From NCBI GenBank assembly GCA_903877345.1, contig CAIRDL010000528.1, positions 1-24,383 of the forward strand: a stretch of DNA of 24,383 nt, in the 5' to 3' direction. A program made the position numbers and the translations under genes. This DNA is from an uncultured Oscillochloris sp. (lineage in GTDB: Bacteria; Chloroflexota; Chloroflexia; Chloroflexales; Chloroflexaceae). Numbering within the stretch: position 1 is the stretch's first letter; each line of letters opens with the position of its first letter. Shown here piece by piece: positions 1-7,265 of this stretch. The notes beneath the pieces are model-generated. The model was not told where the DNA came from, did not search any database, and saw only the letters and a list, made by a program, of their open reading frames with translations.

Positions 1-201
1 CTTTGCGTCTTTGCGGCTTTGCGTCTTTGCGGCTTTGCGTCTTCGCGTCAACAAGAGAACTTGATCTGACGCTAAGGCGCAAAGGCGCAAAGATCTGAAA
101 AAGGCTTTGCGGCTTTGCGTCTTTGCGTCTTTGCGTCTTTGCGTCTTTGCGTCTTTGCGTCTCTGCGTCTTCGCGTCTTTGCGTCTTCGCGTCTTTGCGT
201 C
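1..201. repeat. Degenerate 8-bp tandem repeat array (TTTGCGTC/TTTGCGGC)
   Basis: Two blocks of the 8-bp unit TTTGCGTC and its variants TTTGCGGC and TTCGCGTC occupy about 1-51 and 103-201. The segment between them (about 68-95) carries the unit in inverted orientation (GCGCAAAGGCGCAAAG), so the blocks could fold back on it. Because 8 is not a multiple of 3, the array gives open frames with an 8-residue periodic translation; these are not genes. A short inverted copy of the unit recurs at 5373-5389. No gene is seen before 236. Confidence 0.9.
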
Positions 202-235
202 AACCCTCACGTCATTCATCTTCCCCCGCATCCCG

Positions 236-255
236 CCTTACTGGGGTATGTAACG
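236..255 (+). repeat. Left terminal inverted repeat of the IS4-type element
   Basis: These 20 bp are the exact reverse complement of 1535-1554. Identity stops abruptly on both sides. The TTA at 238-240 is the transposase stop codon read on the minus strand. Confidence 0.85.
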
Positions 256-1458
256 TTCGGCCTCAATATCCGACTCCGGATGATGATGCATGGTGGTTTT
301 GACTCCTGGATAGGGACCGGGCAGGACACTGGGGCGCAGCCAGAGCCGCTGCCAGATGCGCCCATGCCCAAGCTGGCGTCGTGCGGCGCTCATTCCGCGC
401 CCAAACAGGCTGCTCGTCGCACGTTCGGTTGGCGGCGGCAACGCTGGGGGCACCCGAATCCGGTCGGGCGTGGTCTCCAGCCGTGCGGCATCTTCCACCC
501 GTGTGCCACAGCCGAGCACCCAGAGGGTGGCCACGGCCATGACCAACCAATGCCGCGCTACCCGTTCGGGGTCTTCGCGGCGGGTCATCTGCCACTGCCA
601 GCCCAGGCTTTTCAAGGCACGAAATCCAAGCTCTATCCACATACGCAGGCCGTACCAACGCTGCTGTACCTCCGCTGGGGGCAGTGTCGTCAGCAAGACC
701 CAGCGTTCTTTATGCCCCGGCCCCCACACGACGATCAAGGTCGCCGCCTGGCGGGCCTGCTCGCCAAAGATCACGGCCCGCCCCACCCAGGCGTGGCCCT
801 CCTTCGGCACCAGCACGCTCGGGGTCACGGTCTGCTTCCATCCAGCGGGACGCACCTGACTGTCGGCAGCAATGCGGACCAGTGGCGTCAACTGGCGCTG
901 CTGGAGGTGCTTCCAGAGCGTGGGGCTCCACAGCCCACGGTCGACCAGCACCAGGGTTCGCCAGTCGGCCGGGAACGCGGGATGCAGGTGGTCGATCAAG
1001 GCCAGGATGTGCGGCATCCAGGCGCCCGGTCCTTGGGCCGGCACAATAAACCAGGCCACCGGAATGGCACAGCCACGGTAGAGGACACTGATCACGAGGG
1101 CCACGACCCGGTCCTGATGCGAGACGGCATCGATCGCCAGCGGCAGCGTGGTACGGCCCTCCCACCAACTGATGACCCAGCGCAGCAGGAGTGGGAAACA
1201 GACCGTGACTTCCACCTGGCTGTGGCAGGGTCGAGCGTTGTCCGCGCCATCCTTCACCCACTCGCGCAAGCGCTGCCGCGCCGTCGCGCGGCGCATCAGC
1301 CCCTCCAGTTCGTTGAGCACGGCCGAGAAGCAGGCGCTCTTGGCCAGCACCGTGCCGTACACCCACAGGGCCAATCCGAGCACGTGGGCCGGCCGCACAC
1401 CCGGCAACCGCTGCGTTCGCTGTTGCTGGAGCTGATACAATTCCCGTGGAAAGCGCAT
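238..1458 (-). CDS. IS4-type DDE transposase
   Basis: This 406-aa protein would catalyse cut-and-paste movement of the surrounding element. The family signature Y-(2)-R-(3)-E-(6)-K of IS4 transposases is exact: Y269, R272, E276, K283. The two upstream catalytic aspartates are D110 (in LAIDAV) and D173 (in LVDRG). The ATG at 1458 is preceded by AAGGAG at a normal distance. The reading frame is uninterrupted and ends inside the left inverted repeat, so the enzyme may be active. The IS4 assignment comes from the motif; the exact subgroup cannot be named by eye. Confidence 0.9.
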   Translation of the reverse strand: MRFPRELYQLQQQRTQRLPGVRPAHVLGLALWVYGTVLAKSACFSAVLNELEGLMRRATARQRLREWVKDGADNARPCHSQVEVTVCFPLLLRWVISWWEGRTTLPLAIDAVSHQDRVVALVISVLYRGCAIPVAWFIVPAQGPGAWMPHILALIDHLHPAFPADWRTLVLVDRGLWSPTLWKHLQQRQLTPLVRIAADSQVRPAGWKQTVTPSVLVPKEGHAWVGRAVIFGEQARQAATLIVVWGPGHKERWVLLTTLPPAEVQQRWYGLRMWIELGFRALKSLGWQWQMTRREDPERVARHWLVMAVATLWVLGCGTRVEDAARLETTPDRIRVPPALPPPTERATSSLFGRGMSAARRQLGHGRIWQRLWLRPSVLPGPYPGVKTTMHHHPESDIEAERYIPQ

Positions 1459-1534
1459 CTCTCTCCTTGGCTGATCGGTGATTTGATACCCGAATCATGC
1501 CATTGAGATGCGCTTTTCGTCAATCCTATCCTGT

Positions 1535-1554
1535 CGTTACATACCCCAGTAAGG
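1535..1554 (-). repeat. Right terminal inverted repeat of the IS4-type element
   Basis: Exact reverse complement of 236-255. It lies upstream of the transposase start and is followed directly by a G-rich tract. Confidence 0.85.
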
Positions 1555-1578
1555 GTTGGGGGTTGGGGGGCGGGGGTT
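1553..1578 (+). other. G-quadruplex-prone tract
   Basis: Four uninterrupted G runs (3, 5, 6 and 5 Gs) are separated by loops of 2, 2 and 1 bases. This fits the canonical G3+N1-7 quadruplex pattern. The tract starts inside the last bases of the IS right end and lies in the lost 3' part of the neighbouring transposase pseudogene. Folding is predicted from the pattern only. Confidence 0.75.
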
Positions 1579-1589
1579 GGAGATCACTG

Positions 1590-3172
1590 CTGCGGGTGCC
1601 CTGGGCGATGGGGCCCTCGATCCCCGCCCGTGGGCGATAGGTTGCTTTGAAGCCTTCCGTGTGTTGGCGTTGCCGTGCCGTCTGCAACGCCACAGAGGCG
1701 TCATGGGATCGAATCGTCAGGGAGCGTGATCGCGTCGAAGCGCCCCATTTGGAACGCACCGGACACGCGCGGCAATCGACGGTGGCAAAGCGAATGCTGA
1801 CCACGGCGTGTACGTCGCAGTCGGTGGGTTCCTTCCATTTCATACTGGTCTTCCCCTGTGGGCAGGTGGCATGCTGCGCCTCCCTGTCAATCACAAAACA
1901 CGACGCGGCAAACCCCTCGCCCGCGTTGGCTTGCCACCCAGGCTCAGGCGTGGTCGGCCCAACCAGATCAATCTGCTGCTGCTGACTATCCACCAACCGT
2001 TCGGCGGTCACGTACCCGGCATCGACCACATGGTCGCTGGGCAGCAGATCACGCGCGGCCACCTGATCCTGCACGATCCCGATCACCGCATGGTCTGGCG
2101 GCGTCGCCGGCGTGGTCAACCCATCCGTGAGCAGGTGGGGCAGCTTGGGATCGCATGTTTCGGTCAGATGGACTTTGTAGCCGACCCACTCCGTTTCGCG
2201 TTTCTTGCTGTAGCGCGCCTCTGGGTCATACGGCGAACTGATAAGGAGCGGGGCGGGTGGCAGATCCTCCGCCACCCGCCAGCGCATCGACTTCGTTGGG
2301 TTGACGGCATAAACCTGCTGCACCCACACCTGACGCAACACCTGTACCGCAGGCACGTCCCGCAGCCAGGTCGGCGCACTGGCGTCGTATAGCAATCCTA
2401 TTGGAGTTGTTGCGTGGAGTCGAGCCTTTAGCCGGATAGGGCCGCCTAAAGGCTCGACTCCTTTTCATAACCTGTGTAGGATTGCTATAGATATGGGACA
2501 GGAGTGCTCGTCCATCCGTACCAACCTGCGCCGCGAGGGCATACCGCTGCTCCTTCCCTTCCGGGAGGCGGTACGCCGCGAAGGGGCGGCTGTAGCGCTC
2601 GACCATGCCGCTGGCACCCATGCCATCAGCCAATCTGGGGCGGTGGTCGCAAGCACATTCAACGCATGCCGGAGACTCTCCCCGACGTTCTCCAGCCGGT
2701 TGCGAACCGGGATCGCGGCCAGAATATGCGTCGAATCGGTGCGCTGACGCCCTCTGGGTTTCACATAGCCCTGTTCCCGAAACAGGGTGAGCATCGTCTC
2801 AAACAGCAGCAGTTCGGCGTTGCCCGCGATGAGCCGGGTGCGAAATTCACGTAACACCGAGGAGTCGAAGCCGGAGTCGGTCAACTCCAGCGCGAGGGCG
2901 TATTTCCAGTCGATCCGCCCGCGCACGGAGTCCGCCGTTTGGGCATCGGAGAGCCCTTCGGCAAACTGCATAATCGTGATGAGCGCCAGCTGCGCCGGTG
3001 CGTATGCGGGCTGGCCATCCTTGGGGAAGAGATGGGTGAAGTCCGGGTTGGTAAAGATTGGGCCAAGTGCGTCGCGCATCCGCATGGAGGGGGTGCCTTT
3101 GGGAAAGGCGGCACGAGCGACCTGCTCGGTCTGCTCAGGAATGATGCAAAACAGCGGCGCACGGAGCGACAT
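1590..3172 (-). pseudogene. IS1182-type transposase, frameshifted, MITE-interrupted and 3'-truncated
   Basis: Three collinear pieces of one transposase can be followed on the minus strand. The first (start ATG 3172, with GGAGG 6 nt upstream) carries the N-terminal DUF772-like domain and the first catalytic Asp in RQRTDSTH. A frameshift near 2600 moves the reading to a second frame with MVERYSRPFAAYRLP. That frame is broken by a 102-bp MITE between SHI and YDASAPTWL. The third piece has the second Asp (VVDAGY) and the Glu in RAGIEGPIAQG. It then loses similarity at about 1590, where the G-rich tract and the IS4-type element begin. All three catalytic residues survive, but on separate fragments, so the gene is dead. 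The family call rests on remembered IS1182 motifs. Confidence 0.85.
2388..2489. mobile_element. 102-bp MITE, copy 1 (TATAGCAATCCTA ends)
   Basis: The element begins TATAGCAATCCTA and ends with the perfect inverse TAGGATTGCTATA (13-bp terminal inverted repeats). Inside is a second, longer stem: GGAGTCGAGCCTTTAG pairs with CTAAAGGCTCGACTCC. TA at each outer edge suggests the TA target use of IS630/Tc1-mariner elements. It codes for nothing and splits the IS1182-type transposase. A relative lies at 12235-12326. Confidence 0.9.
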
Positions 3173-3320
3173 CACATACCTCCAGGAGCTTCACCGACGC
3201 GGCCCACTGCCACGCTACCGCGTTGATACTACGACATTCCGGCGTGCGGTGCTGGGCTTCCCTCCCAGCAGCGGCCTTCCTGGCGAGGGTTCGCCAGCGG
3301 TATCTTCTTACCTGTATTTT

Positions 3321-3366
3321 ACGAGCGCAGAGCGGCACCAACCGCTCTGCGCTCGTTGTTTGTTTT
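3321..3366 (+). terminator. Intrinsic terminator-like hairpin followed by T-rich tract
   Basis: A perfect 15-bp stem (ACGAGCGCAGAGCGG at 3321-3335 with its inverse at 3342-3356) closes a 6-nt loop. It is followed on the plus strand by TTGTTTGTTTT. No plus-strand gene lies just upstream, so it may block read-through or antisense transcription into the SDR gene. On the minus strand no T tract follows it. Confidence 0.7.
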
Positions 3367-3420
3367 GGGGAAAGCTGATGCGTGATTCGTCATGCACGAC
3401 CGGGCAGCGCCTTACCGTTG

Positions 3421-3457
3421 AGCCGGTTCGCAGGCTGGAAGCCTGCGCTACGAACGG
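3421..3457. repeat. Palindromic hairpin just downstream of the SDR gene
   Basis: CGCAGGCT-GGA-AGCCTGCG (3429-3447) forms an 8-bp stem with a 3-nt loop, and flanking GGTTCG/CGAACGG can extend it imperfectly. It directly follows the minus-strand SDR stop codon and could end that transcript, although no T tract is present. The rest of 3176-3458 holds no gene. Confidence 0.6.
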
Positions 3458-3458
3458 C

Positions 3459-4262
3459 CTAACGAGTCAACAGGCCCGCGTCAAGCACCAACTGGGTGCC
3501 GGTCACGTAGCGGGCGCGGTCGGAGGCAAGAAACAACACCGCCGCGACCACATCGGCAGGTTCGATCCACGGCACGGGCAGCAGATTACCCGCCGAACGC
3601 TCGGCAATCGCCTCCGGTGTCGTGCCTTCGAGCGCGGCGAGGCCGTCGTTCATCGGCGTATTGACCCCCGTAGGATGGATTGAATTGACCCGCACGCCGT
3701 AGGGTGCCAACTCAATAGCCCAGGCTTTCGTCAGGCCGGTGAGACCCCACTTCGAGGCGGTGTAGTGGCTCATGCGCCCGAAGCCACGCAGGCCCGCCAC
3801 CGACGAGTTGTTGATGATCACCCCGCTCTTTTGCGCGATGAGGTGCGGGATGATGTGTTTGGCGACCAACCAAGCACCCTTGAGGTTGATGTCGAGTACA
3901 GCGTCCCACTGGGCTTCACTCAGTTCGTGGGCCAAGCCGTAGGCGGCAATGCCCGCGTTGTTGAAGAGCAGATCAATCCGCCCCAATTCCGCCACCGTCT
4001 GCCGGACGGCTTCGGCTACCGCCGCTTCGTCGCGCACATCGGCGGCAAAGATGAGGGCGCGACGGCCTAGAGCCGCAACTTCCGCCTGGAGGGTATACAG
4101 TTCGTCGGCTTCAGCGAGACGATAGCCGGGATAAGTCAACTGGTGCGCTACATCAAGGGCCGCGATGTCGGCACCCTGGTGCGCCAGGGCCAGCGCCACG
4201 GCCCGCCCTTGGCCGTGGGCTGCCCCAGTAATGAAGGCGACTTTGCCAGTGAACTCGGTCAA
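3459..4262 (-). CDS. SDR-family NAD(P)-dependent oxidoreductase (mycofactocin-coupled-like)
   Basis: This 267-aa classical short-chain dehydrogenase would oxidise or reduce an alcohol/ketone pair with a nicotinamide cofactor in the cytoplasm. The cofactor motif TGAAHGQGR (12-20), NNAG (101-104), Asn126 in DINLKG, and the catalytic Ser154, Tyr167 and Lys171 (YTASK) are all present. The GxGQGR form of the glycine motif plus the insertion after ALDV recalls the mycofactocin-coupled SDR subgroup, which holds its cofactor tightly. No mycofactocin genes are in the window, so this is only a resemblance. The ATG has GGAGGA about 8 nt upstream. It lies 18 nt after the 2OG oxygenase stop and is probably co-transcribed with it. 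The substrate is unknown. Confidence 0.9.
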   Translation of the reverse strand: MTEFTGKVAFITGAAHGQGRAVALALAHQGADIAALDVAHQLTYPGYRLAEADELYTLQAEVAALGRRALIFAADVRDEAAVAEAVRQTVAELGRIDLLFNNAGIAAYGLAHELSEAQWDAVLDINLKGAWLVAKHIIPHLIAQKSGVIINNSSVAGLRGFGRMSHYTASKWGLTGLTKAWAIELAPYGVRVNSIHPTGVNTPMNDGLAALEGTTPEAIAERSAGNLLPVPWIEPADVVAAVLFLASDRARYVTGTQLVLDAGLLTR

Positions 4263-4280
4263 GACGTTCCTCCGGTCAAC

Positions 4281-5324
4281 TCAAGCTTGCACGAGCGGCG
4301 CGAATTCCGCCGACGCGAGCAGATCGGCGTGGTGGCGCTGCGCCACGTCTGGGTGTGAGCGCAGGCGACCCTTCAAGTGGTTTTTGCCCACTTCGTAGAA
4401 GAGCGGGTTGCGTGGGTCTTGCGTGAGACCACGCGCCGCAGCGCTCAGTTCCGGCGACAGTGTGAGCAGCGGCACCGTCGCGTCAAGCCGAGCACCGAAG
4501 AAGAAGGCGACCGAGAGGCGGTCAGTGCCCGCAGGCGGCGTGACCACCCGATGCACATTGGCCCGCAAGTAGCCGTTCGAGGCCAGTTCAAGCACCTCGC
4601 CAATGTTGATCACAAAAGCCCCTGGCAGCGGTGGCGCTTTTACCCATGTGTCTTCGAGTTCGACCTCAAGACCTTCCTGCACATCCTGGAGCAGCACGGT
4701 GACGAAGCCGCCATCCTTGTGGGCTCCCACACCCTGGTCGCTCGCCGTCTGGTCGCGCCCAGGGTAGCGGATCAGCTTGAGCAAATAGTGCGGCTCGGGC
4801 GTGTAAATCTGCGCGAAGACATCCTCGGGTTGGCCGAGCGCGACGGCGAAGGCTTTGACGAGGCGAATGGCGAGGGTGCTGGTCGCCGCTTGGTAGCGCA
4901 GGATGGTGTCCCGCAGTTCCGGTAGCGCCGCAGGCCACTGGTTCGGCCCACGCAGACGCGCCCATGTCGGTTGGTCGGGCGTGAGCGGCAACGCCTCGCG
5001 TTCGGCACCAAGATCAACCTGCTCGCGCCAGTCACGCTCACCACGGGTGTACTCCTGGCCCTCGCGGGTATAGCCACGGAAGTGCGGCGAATTCACCATC
5101 TCAATCGCACGCTTGTCAGTCTCGGGCAGCGCAAAGAAGCGCCGTGAAAGGGCCAACACCGCGCCGATCAGGTCGGGGTCAATGCCGTGGCCGGTGACGT
5201 AGAAGAAGCCAAAGGTGTGGGCGGTGCGCCGCAATTCATCAAGGAAGGCCGCACGCTCGGCGGGGTCAGCCTCCAAGCGCGTCAGGTCAAGCACGGGCAA
5301 GGCGGGCGAGGTCGGGAGACTCAT
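4281..5324 (-). CDS. 2-oxoglutarate/Fe(II)-dependent oxygenase, isopenicillin-N-synthase-like
   Basis: This 347-aa protein has the two-part layout of the family. The N-terminal DIOX_N domain (about 10-120) includes the FGFFYVTGHGI motif. The C-terminal double-stranded beta-helix (about 180-290) follows it. The iron ligands are H202 and D204 (HKD) and H258 (NVHRVV). R269-x-S271 (RLS) is the likely 2-oxoglutarate-binding pair. The predicted reaction is oxidation of a small molecule with O2; the substrate cannot be inferred. The start codon follows a weak AAGGA. It is the first gene of a probable two-gene unit with the SDR, which may act on its hydroxylated product (inference). Confidence 0.88.
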   Translation of the reverse strand: MSLPTSPALPVLDLTRLEADPAERAAFLDELRRTAHTFGFFYVTGHGIDPDLIGAVLALSRRFFALPETDKRAIEMVNSPHFRGYTREGQEYTRGERDWREQVDLGAEREALPLTPDQPTWARLRGPNQWPAALPELRDTILRYQAATSTLAIRLVKAFAVALGQPEDVFAQIYTPEPHYLLKLIRYPGRDQTASDQGVGAHKDGGFVTVLLQDVQEGLEVELEDTWVKAPPLPGAFVINIGEVLELASNGYLRANVHRVVTPPAGTDRLSVAFFFGARLDATVPLLTLSPELSAAARGLTQDPRNPLFYEVGKNHLKGRLRSHPDVAQRHHADLLASAEFAPLVQA

Positions 5325-5372
5325 AGGAATCGTCCTTGTCGTTCAATCAAGCTTTACCGTTTAGCGGTCTCA

Positions 5373-5481
5373 CGCAAAGCCGCAAAGCCGTGCAGAGCGT
5401 GAGGTGATGTCGTAGGTCTCAATGGTCAAGCTGAAACCGTCGTTGCGGAACTGCGCTTGACCTGAAACCTGAAACCTGAAA
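5373..5481. repeat. Small repeats between metY and the oxygenase gene
   Basis: The 5325-5629 interval has no gene. At 5373-5389 it carries CGCAAAGCCGCAAAGCC, an inverted copy of the TTTGCGGC unit of the array at the window start. At 5461-5481 there are three tandem copies of CCTGAAA. Confidence 0.8.
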
Positions 5482-5536
5482 CCCTAGTTCAGTTAGGGAT
5501 GCGGAAAATTTAAAATGTCCCGGTCGTCGTGTGATC

Positions 5537-5594
5537 CGTGATGCGTGATCCGTGACGAGGCCGCACCCTGAGCGATCACGGATCACGCATCACG
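5537..5594. repeat. 19-bp perfect inverted repeat (ATGCGTGATCC family)
   Basis: CGTGATGCGTGATCCGTGA (5537-5555) is exactly inverted at 5576-5594 across a 20-nt spacer. Each arm is itself built from the short word GTGATCCGTGATGC. It lies about 35 nt past the metY stop codon and may end that transcript or protect its 3' end. No T tract follows on the minus strand. A worn relative of the same word is at 23828-23898. Confidence 0.85.
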
Positions 5595-5629
5595 AGTCAC
5601 GGCGGGATAATTAAAAAGATCCACTTCCC

Positions 5630-6919
5630 TTACGCGGCAGCAAGCGCCTGCTCCAAATCGGCGAGGATGTCATCAAGACTCTCGATGCCGACCGAGAGGC
5701 GCACATACTCGTCCGTGACGCCGCTGGCCTGCTGTTGTTGCGGTGAAAGCTGGCGGTGAGTCGTCGTCGCCGGGTGAACGGCCAGACTCTTGGCATCGCC
5801 AATGTTCACCAGATGCGAAAAGAGTTTCAGTTGCTCGATGAAGCGCTGCCCAACCGCCCGCCCGCCCTTGATCCCAAAGCCCACCAGCCCGCTCTGCCCC
5901 TTCGGTAAATACTTCTGAGCCAAAGCGTAGGTCGGGTGGTCGGGCAGCCCCGGGTAGAGCACCCACGCGACCTTGCTATGCTCTTGGAGAAATTTCGCCA
6001 CGGCCAGGGCATTGTCGCTGTGACGCTGCACCCGGAGCGAGAGCGTTTCGAGACCTTGGAGGAACAGGAAAGCGTTGAAGGGGCTCAGGGCTGCGCCAAA
6101 GTTACGGAGCAACTGCACGCGCACCTTGGTGATGTAGGCCAGTTCCTTGAAGGCTTCCGTATAGACGAGGCCGTGGTAGGCCGGGGTAGGCTGGGTGAAT
6201 TCAGGGAAGCGCCCGTTCGTCCAATCAAACTTGCCGCTATCCACGATCAGGCCGCCGATACTGGTGCCGTGACCGCCGATGTACTTGGTGGCCGAATGCA
6301 CCACAATGTCGGCCCCATGCTCAATCGGCTTCCACAAATAGGGCGTCACGGTGGTCGCGTCTACGATGACCGGCACGCCCGCCGCGTGGGCGATAGCGGC
6401 GATCCGCTCAAGGTCAAGCACATCGAGCTTCGGGTTGCCGATCAGTTCAAGGAAGACCGCCTTGGTGCGCGCATCAATGGCCGCCTGGAAACCGTCGTAG
6501 TCGTGCCCGCCCACAAAGCGCGTCGTGACGCCACGGAGCGGCAGTTCCTCGTGAAAGAAGATGTAGGTGCCGCCATAGAGGTCGGTGGAAGAAACGATGT
6601 TGTCGCCCGCCGTGGCAAGCGTGAGGAGGCTAAAGGCGACCGCCGCTTGACCCGATGCAAGCGCCAACGCACCAACACCACCCTCCAGGGCAGCAATGCG
6701 CTGCTCAAGCACATCTTGGGTGGGGTTGCCGACGCGGGTGTAGATAAAGCCAAGCTCTTCCAGATCGAAGAGCCGGGCGGCGTGGCCGGTGTCTTTGAAG
6801 CTGAACGAGGTCGAGGCGTAGATGGGCACGGCGCGGGCACCAGTGGTAGGGTCGGGCACCTGGCCGCCATGAAGCGCCAAGGTGTCAAAGCCGGTAAAGC
6901 GGATCGCGTCGTTCGTCAC
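5630..6919 (-). CDS. metY: O-acetylhomoserine aminocarboxypropyltransferase (sulfhydrylase)
   Basis: This PLP enzyme of the Cys/Met metabolism family joins O-acetylhomoserine with sulfide to give homocysteine (direct sulfhydrylation route to methionine). The 429-aa length is typical for MetY and longer than MetB/MetC. The PLP lysine is K212 in SATKYIGGHGTS, D187 sits in IVDAT, and the YTRVGNPT substrate-loop motif is at 60-67. I place the start at GTG 6919, because AAAGGAG lies 8 nt upstream and the MetY N-terminus (DAIRFTGFDTLALHGG) begins there. An ATG at 6958 would add 13 residues without a ribosome site. A promoter and a Cys-rich leader ORF lie upstream, suggesting control by cysteine supply. 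Confidence 0.93.
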   Translation of the reverse strand: MTNDAIRFTGFDTLALHGGQVPDPTTGARAVPIYASTSFSFKDTGHAARLFDLEELGFIYTRVGNPTQDVLEQRIAALEGGVGALALASGQAAVAFSLLTLATAGDNIVSSTDLYGGTYIFFHEELPLRGVTTRFVGGHDYDGFQAAIDARTKAVFLELIGNPKLDVLDLERIAAIAHAAGVPVIVDATTVTPYLWKPIEHGADIVVHSATKYIGGHGTSIGGLIVDSGKFDWTNGRFPEFTQPTPAYHGLVYTEAFKELAYITKVRVQLLRNFGAALSPFNAFLFLQGLETLSLRVQRHSDNALAVAKFLQEHSKVAWVLYPGLPDHPTYALAQKYLPKGQSGLVGFGIKGGRAVGQRFIEQLKLFSHLVNIGDAKSLAVHPATTTHRQLSPQQQQASGVTDEYVRLSVGIESLDDILADLEQALAAA

Positions 6920-7070
6920 AGGGCGTACTCCTTTCAAGCGGGCTAGGGAGCGCGGCACAACAGCGGACAGCGCGGCGCTAACTCTGCACTGACAGCGGGT
7001 GAGGCACGGGCGGAGACGGGTGGTAGGTAGGCGCTAAGAAGAGGCGTCTGGCGCAGCGTGGCTATTGGGT

Positions 7071-7226
7071 TCAGCGCACACTGACGGCACAACAACAGCG
7101 GGTGGTGGTGTACCAGCGCGGGTAGCGGCACACGAGGTTCGCTTGGGCCTGAGCAACGGCGGGGGCAGTGTGGGCACGGAGCATTGGTCTTTTCCCTGCA
7201 GCGCGGGCTGCCGGTAGGCCGATCAT
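7071..7226 (-). CDS. Putative polycysteine leader peptide upstream of metY
   Basis: A 51-codon ORF starts about 4 nt after the predicted transcription start of the metY promoter, so it would be almost leaderless. It ends RWYTTTRCCCAVSVR, with three consecutive TGT cysteine codons at 7089-7097 near the stop. A shorter form could start at an internal ATG (7184) or GTG. A leader of about 150 nt separates its stop from the metY start, enough for alternative RNA structures. Cys-tract leader ORFs that sense cysteinyl-tRNA are known upstream of sulfur genes in mycobacteria. By analogy, ribosome stalling here could raise metY expression when cysteine is scarce. Translation and the switching structures are not shown by the sequence. 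Confidence 0.55.
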   Translation of the reverse strand: MIGLPAARAAGKRPMLRAHTAPAVAQAQANLVCRYPRWYTTTRCCCAVSVR

Positions 7227-7236
7227 CAATGGGTTT

Positions 7237-7265
7237 ATCTTAATATATTTACGCTTCATTGTCAA
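7237..7265 (-). promoter_or_regulatory. Sigma-70-type promoter for the leader ORF and metY
   Basis: Read on the minus strand: TTGACA (-35, 7260-7265), a 17-nt spacer and TAAGAT (-10, 7237-7242). The predicted start of transcription is near 7230. The -35 overlaps the stop codon of the upstream ISAs1-type remnant. The surrounding AT-rich stretch stands out in this GC-rich region. Confidence 0.7.

Larger units (their letters stand above)
236..1554 (-). mobile_element. IS4-type insertion sequence with 20-bp inverted ends
   Basis: A perfect 20-bp inverted repeat (CCTTACTGGGGTATGTAACG at 236-255, its reverse complement at 1535-1554) encloses a single full-length transposase. The transposase stop codon lies inside the left repeat, so the gene fills the element to its end. 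No convincing target-site duplication flanks the repeats, so the insertion may be old, or the true ends may be a few bases further in. The element abuts the truncated 3' side of an IS1182-type transposase pseudogene. Confidence 0.85.

Noticed and set aside
1..201. Possible CRISPR array
   Set aside because: Units are 8 bp and directly adjacent, without unique spacers, and no cas genes are present.
115..1506. A 463-codon plus-strand frame over the repeat array and IS4-type element
   Set aside because: Its start is the 8-bp repeat translated with an 8-residue period, and the rest is antisense to a clear transposase.
225..1565. Target-site duplication around the IS4-type element
   Set aside because: Bases outside the 20-bp repeats (ATCCCG on the left, GTTGGG on the right) do not form a direct repeat.
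2787..3683. A 298-codon plus-strand frame
   Set aside because: It crosses from the transposase pseudogene through a gap and hairpin into the SDR gene, antisense to both.
5936..6946. A 336-codon plus-strand frame
   Set aside because: Antisense to metY; no family motifs, and it arises from the GC-rich third positions of the real gene.
6920..7230. SAM riboswitch upstream of metY
   Set aside because: I could not find a convincing SAM-I, SAM-II or SAM-IV core; the Cys-rich ORF explains the region better. A covariance-model search would be decisive.
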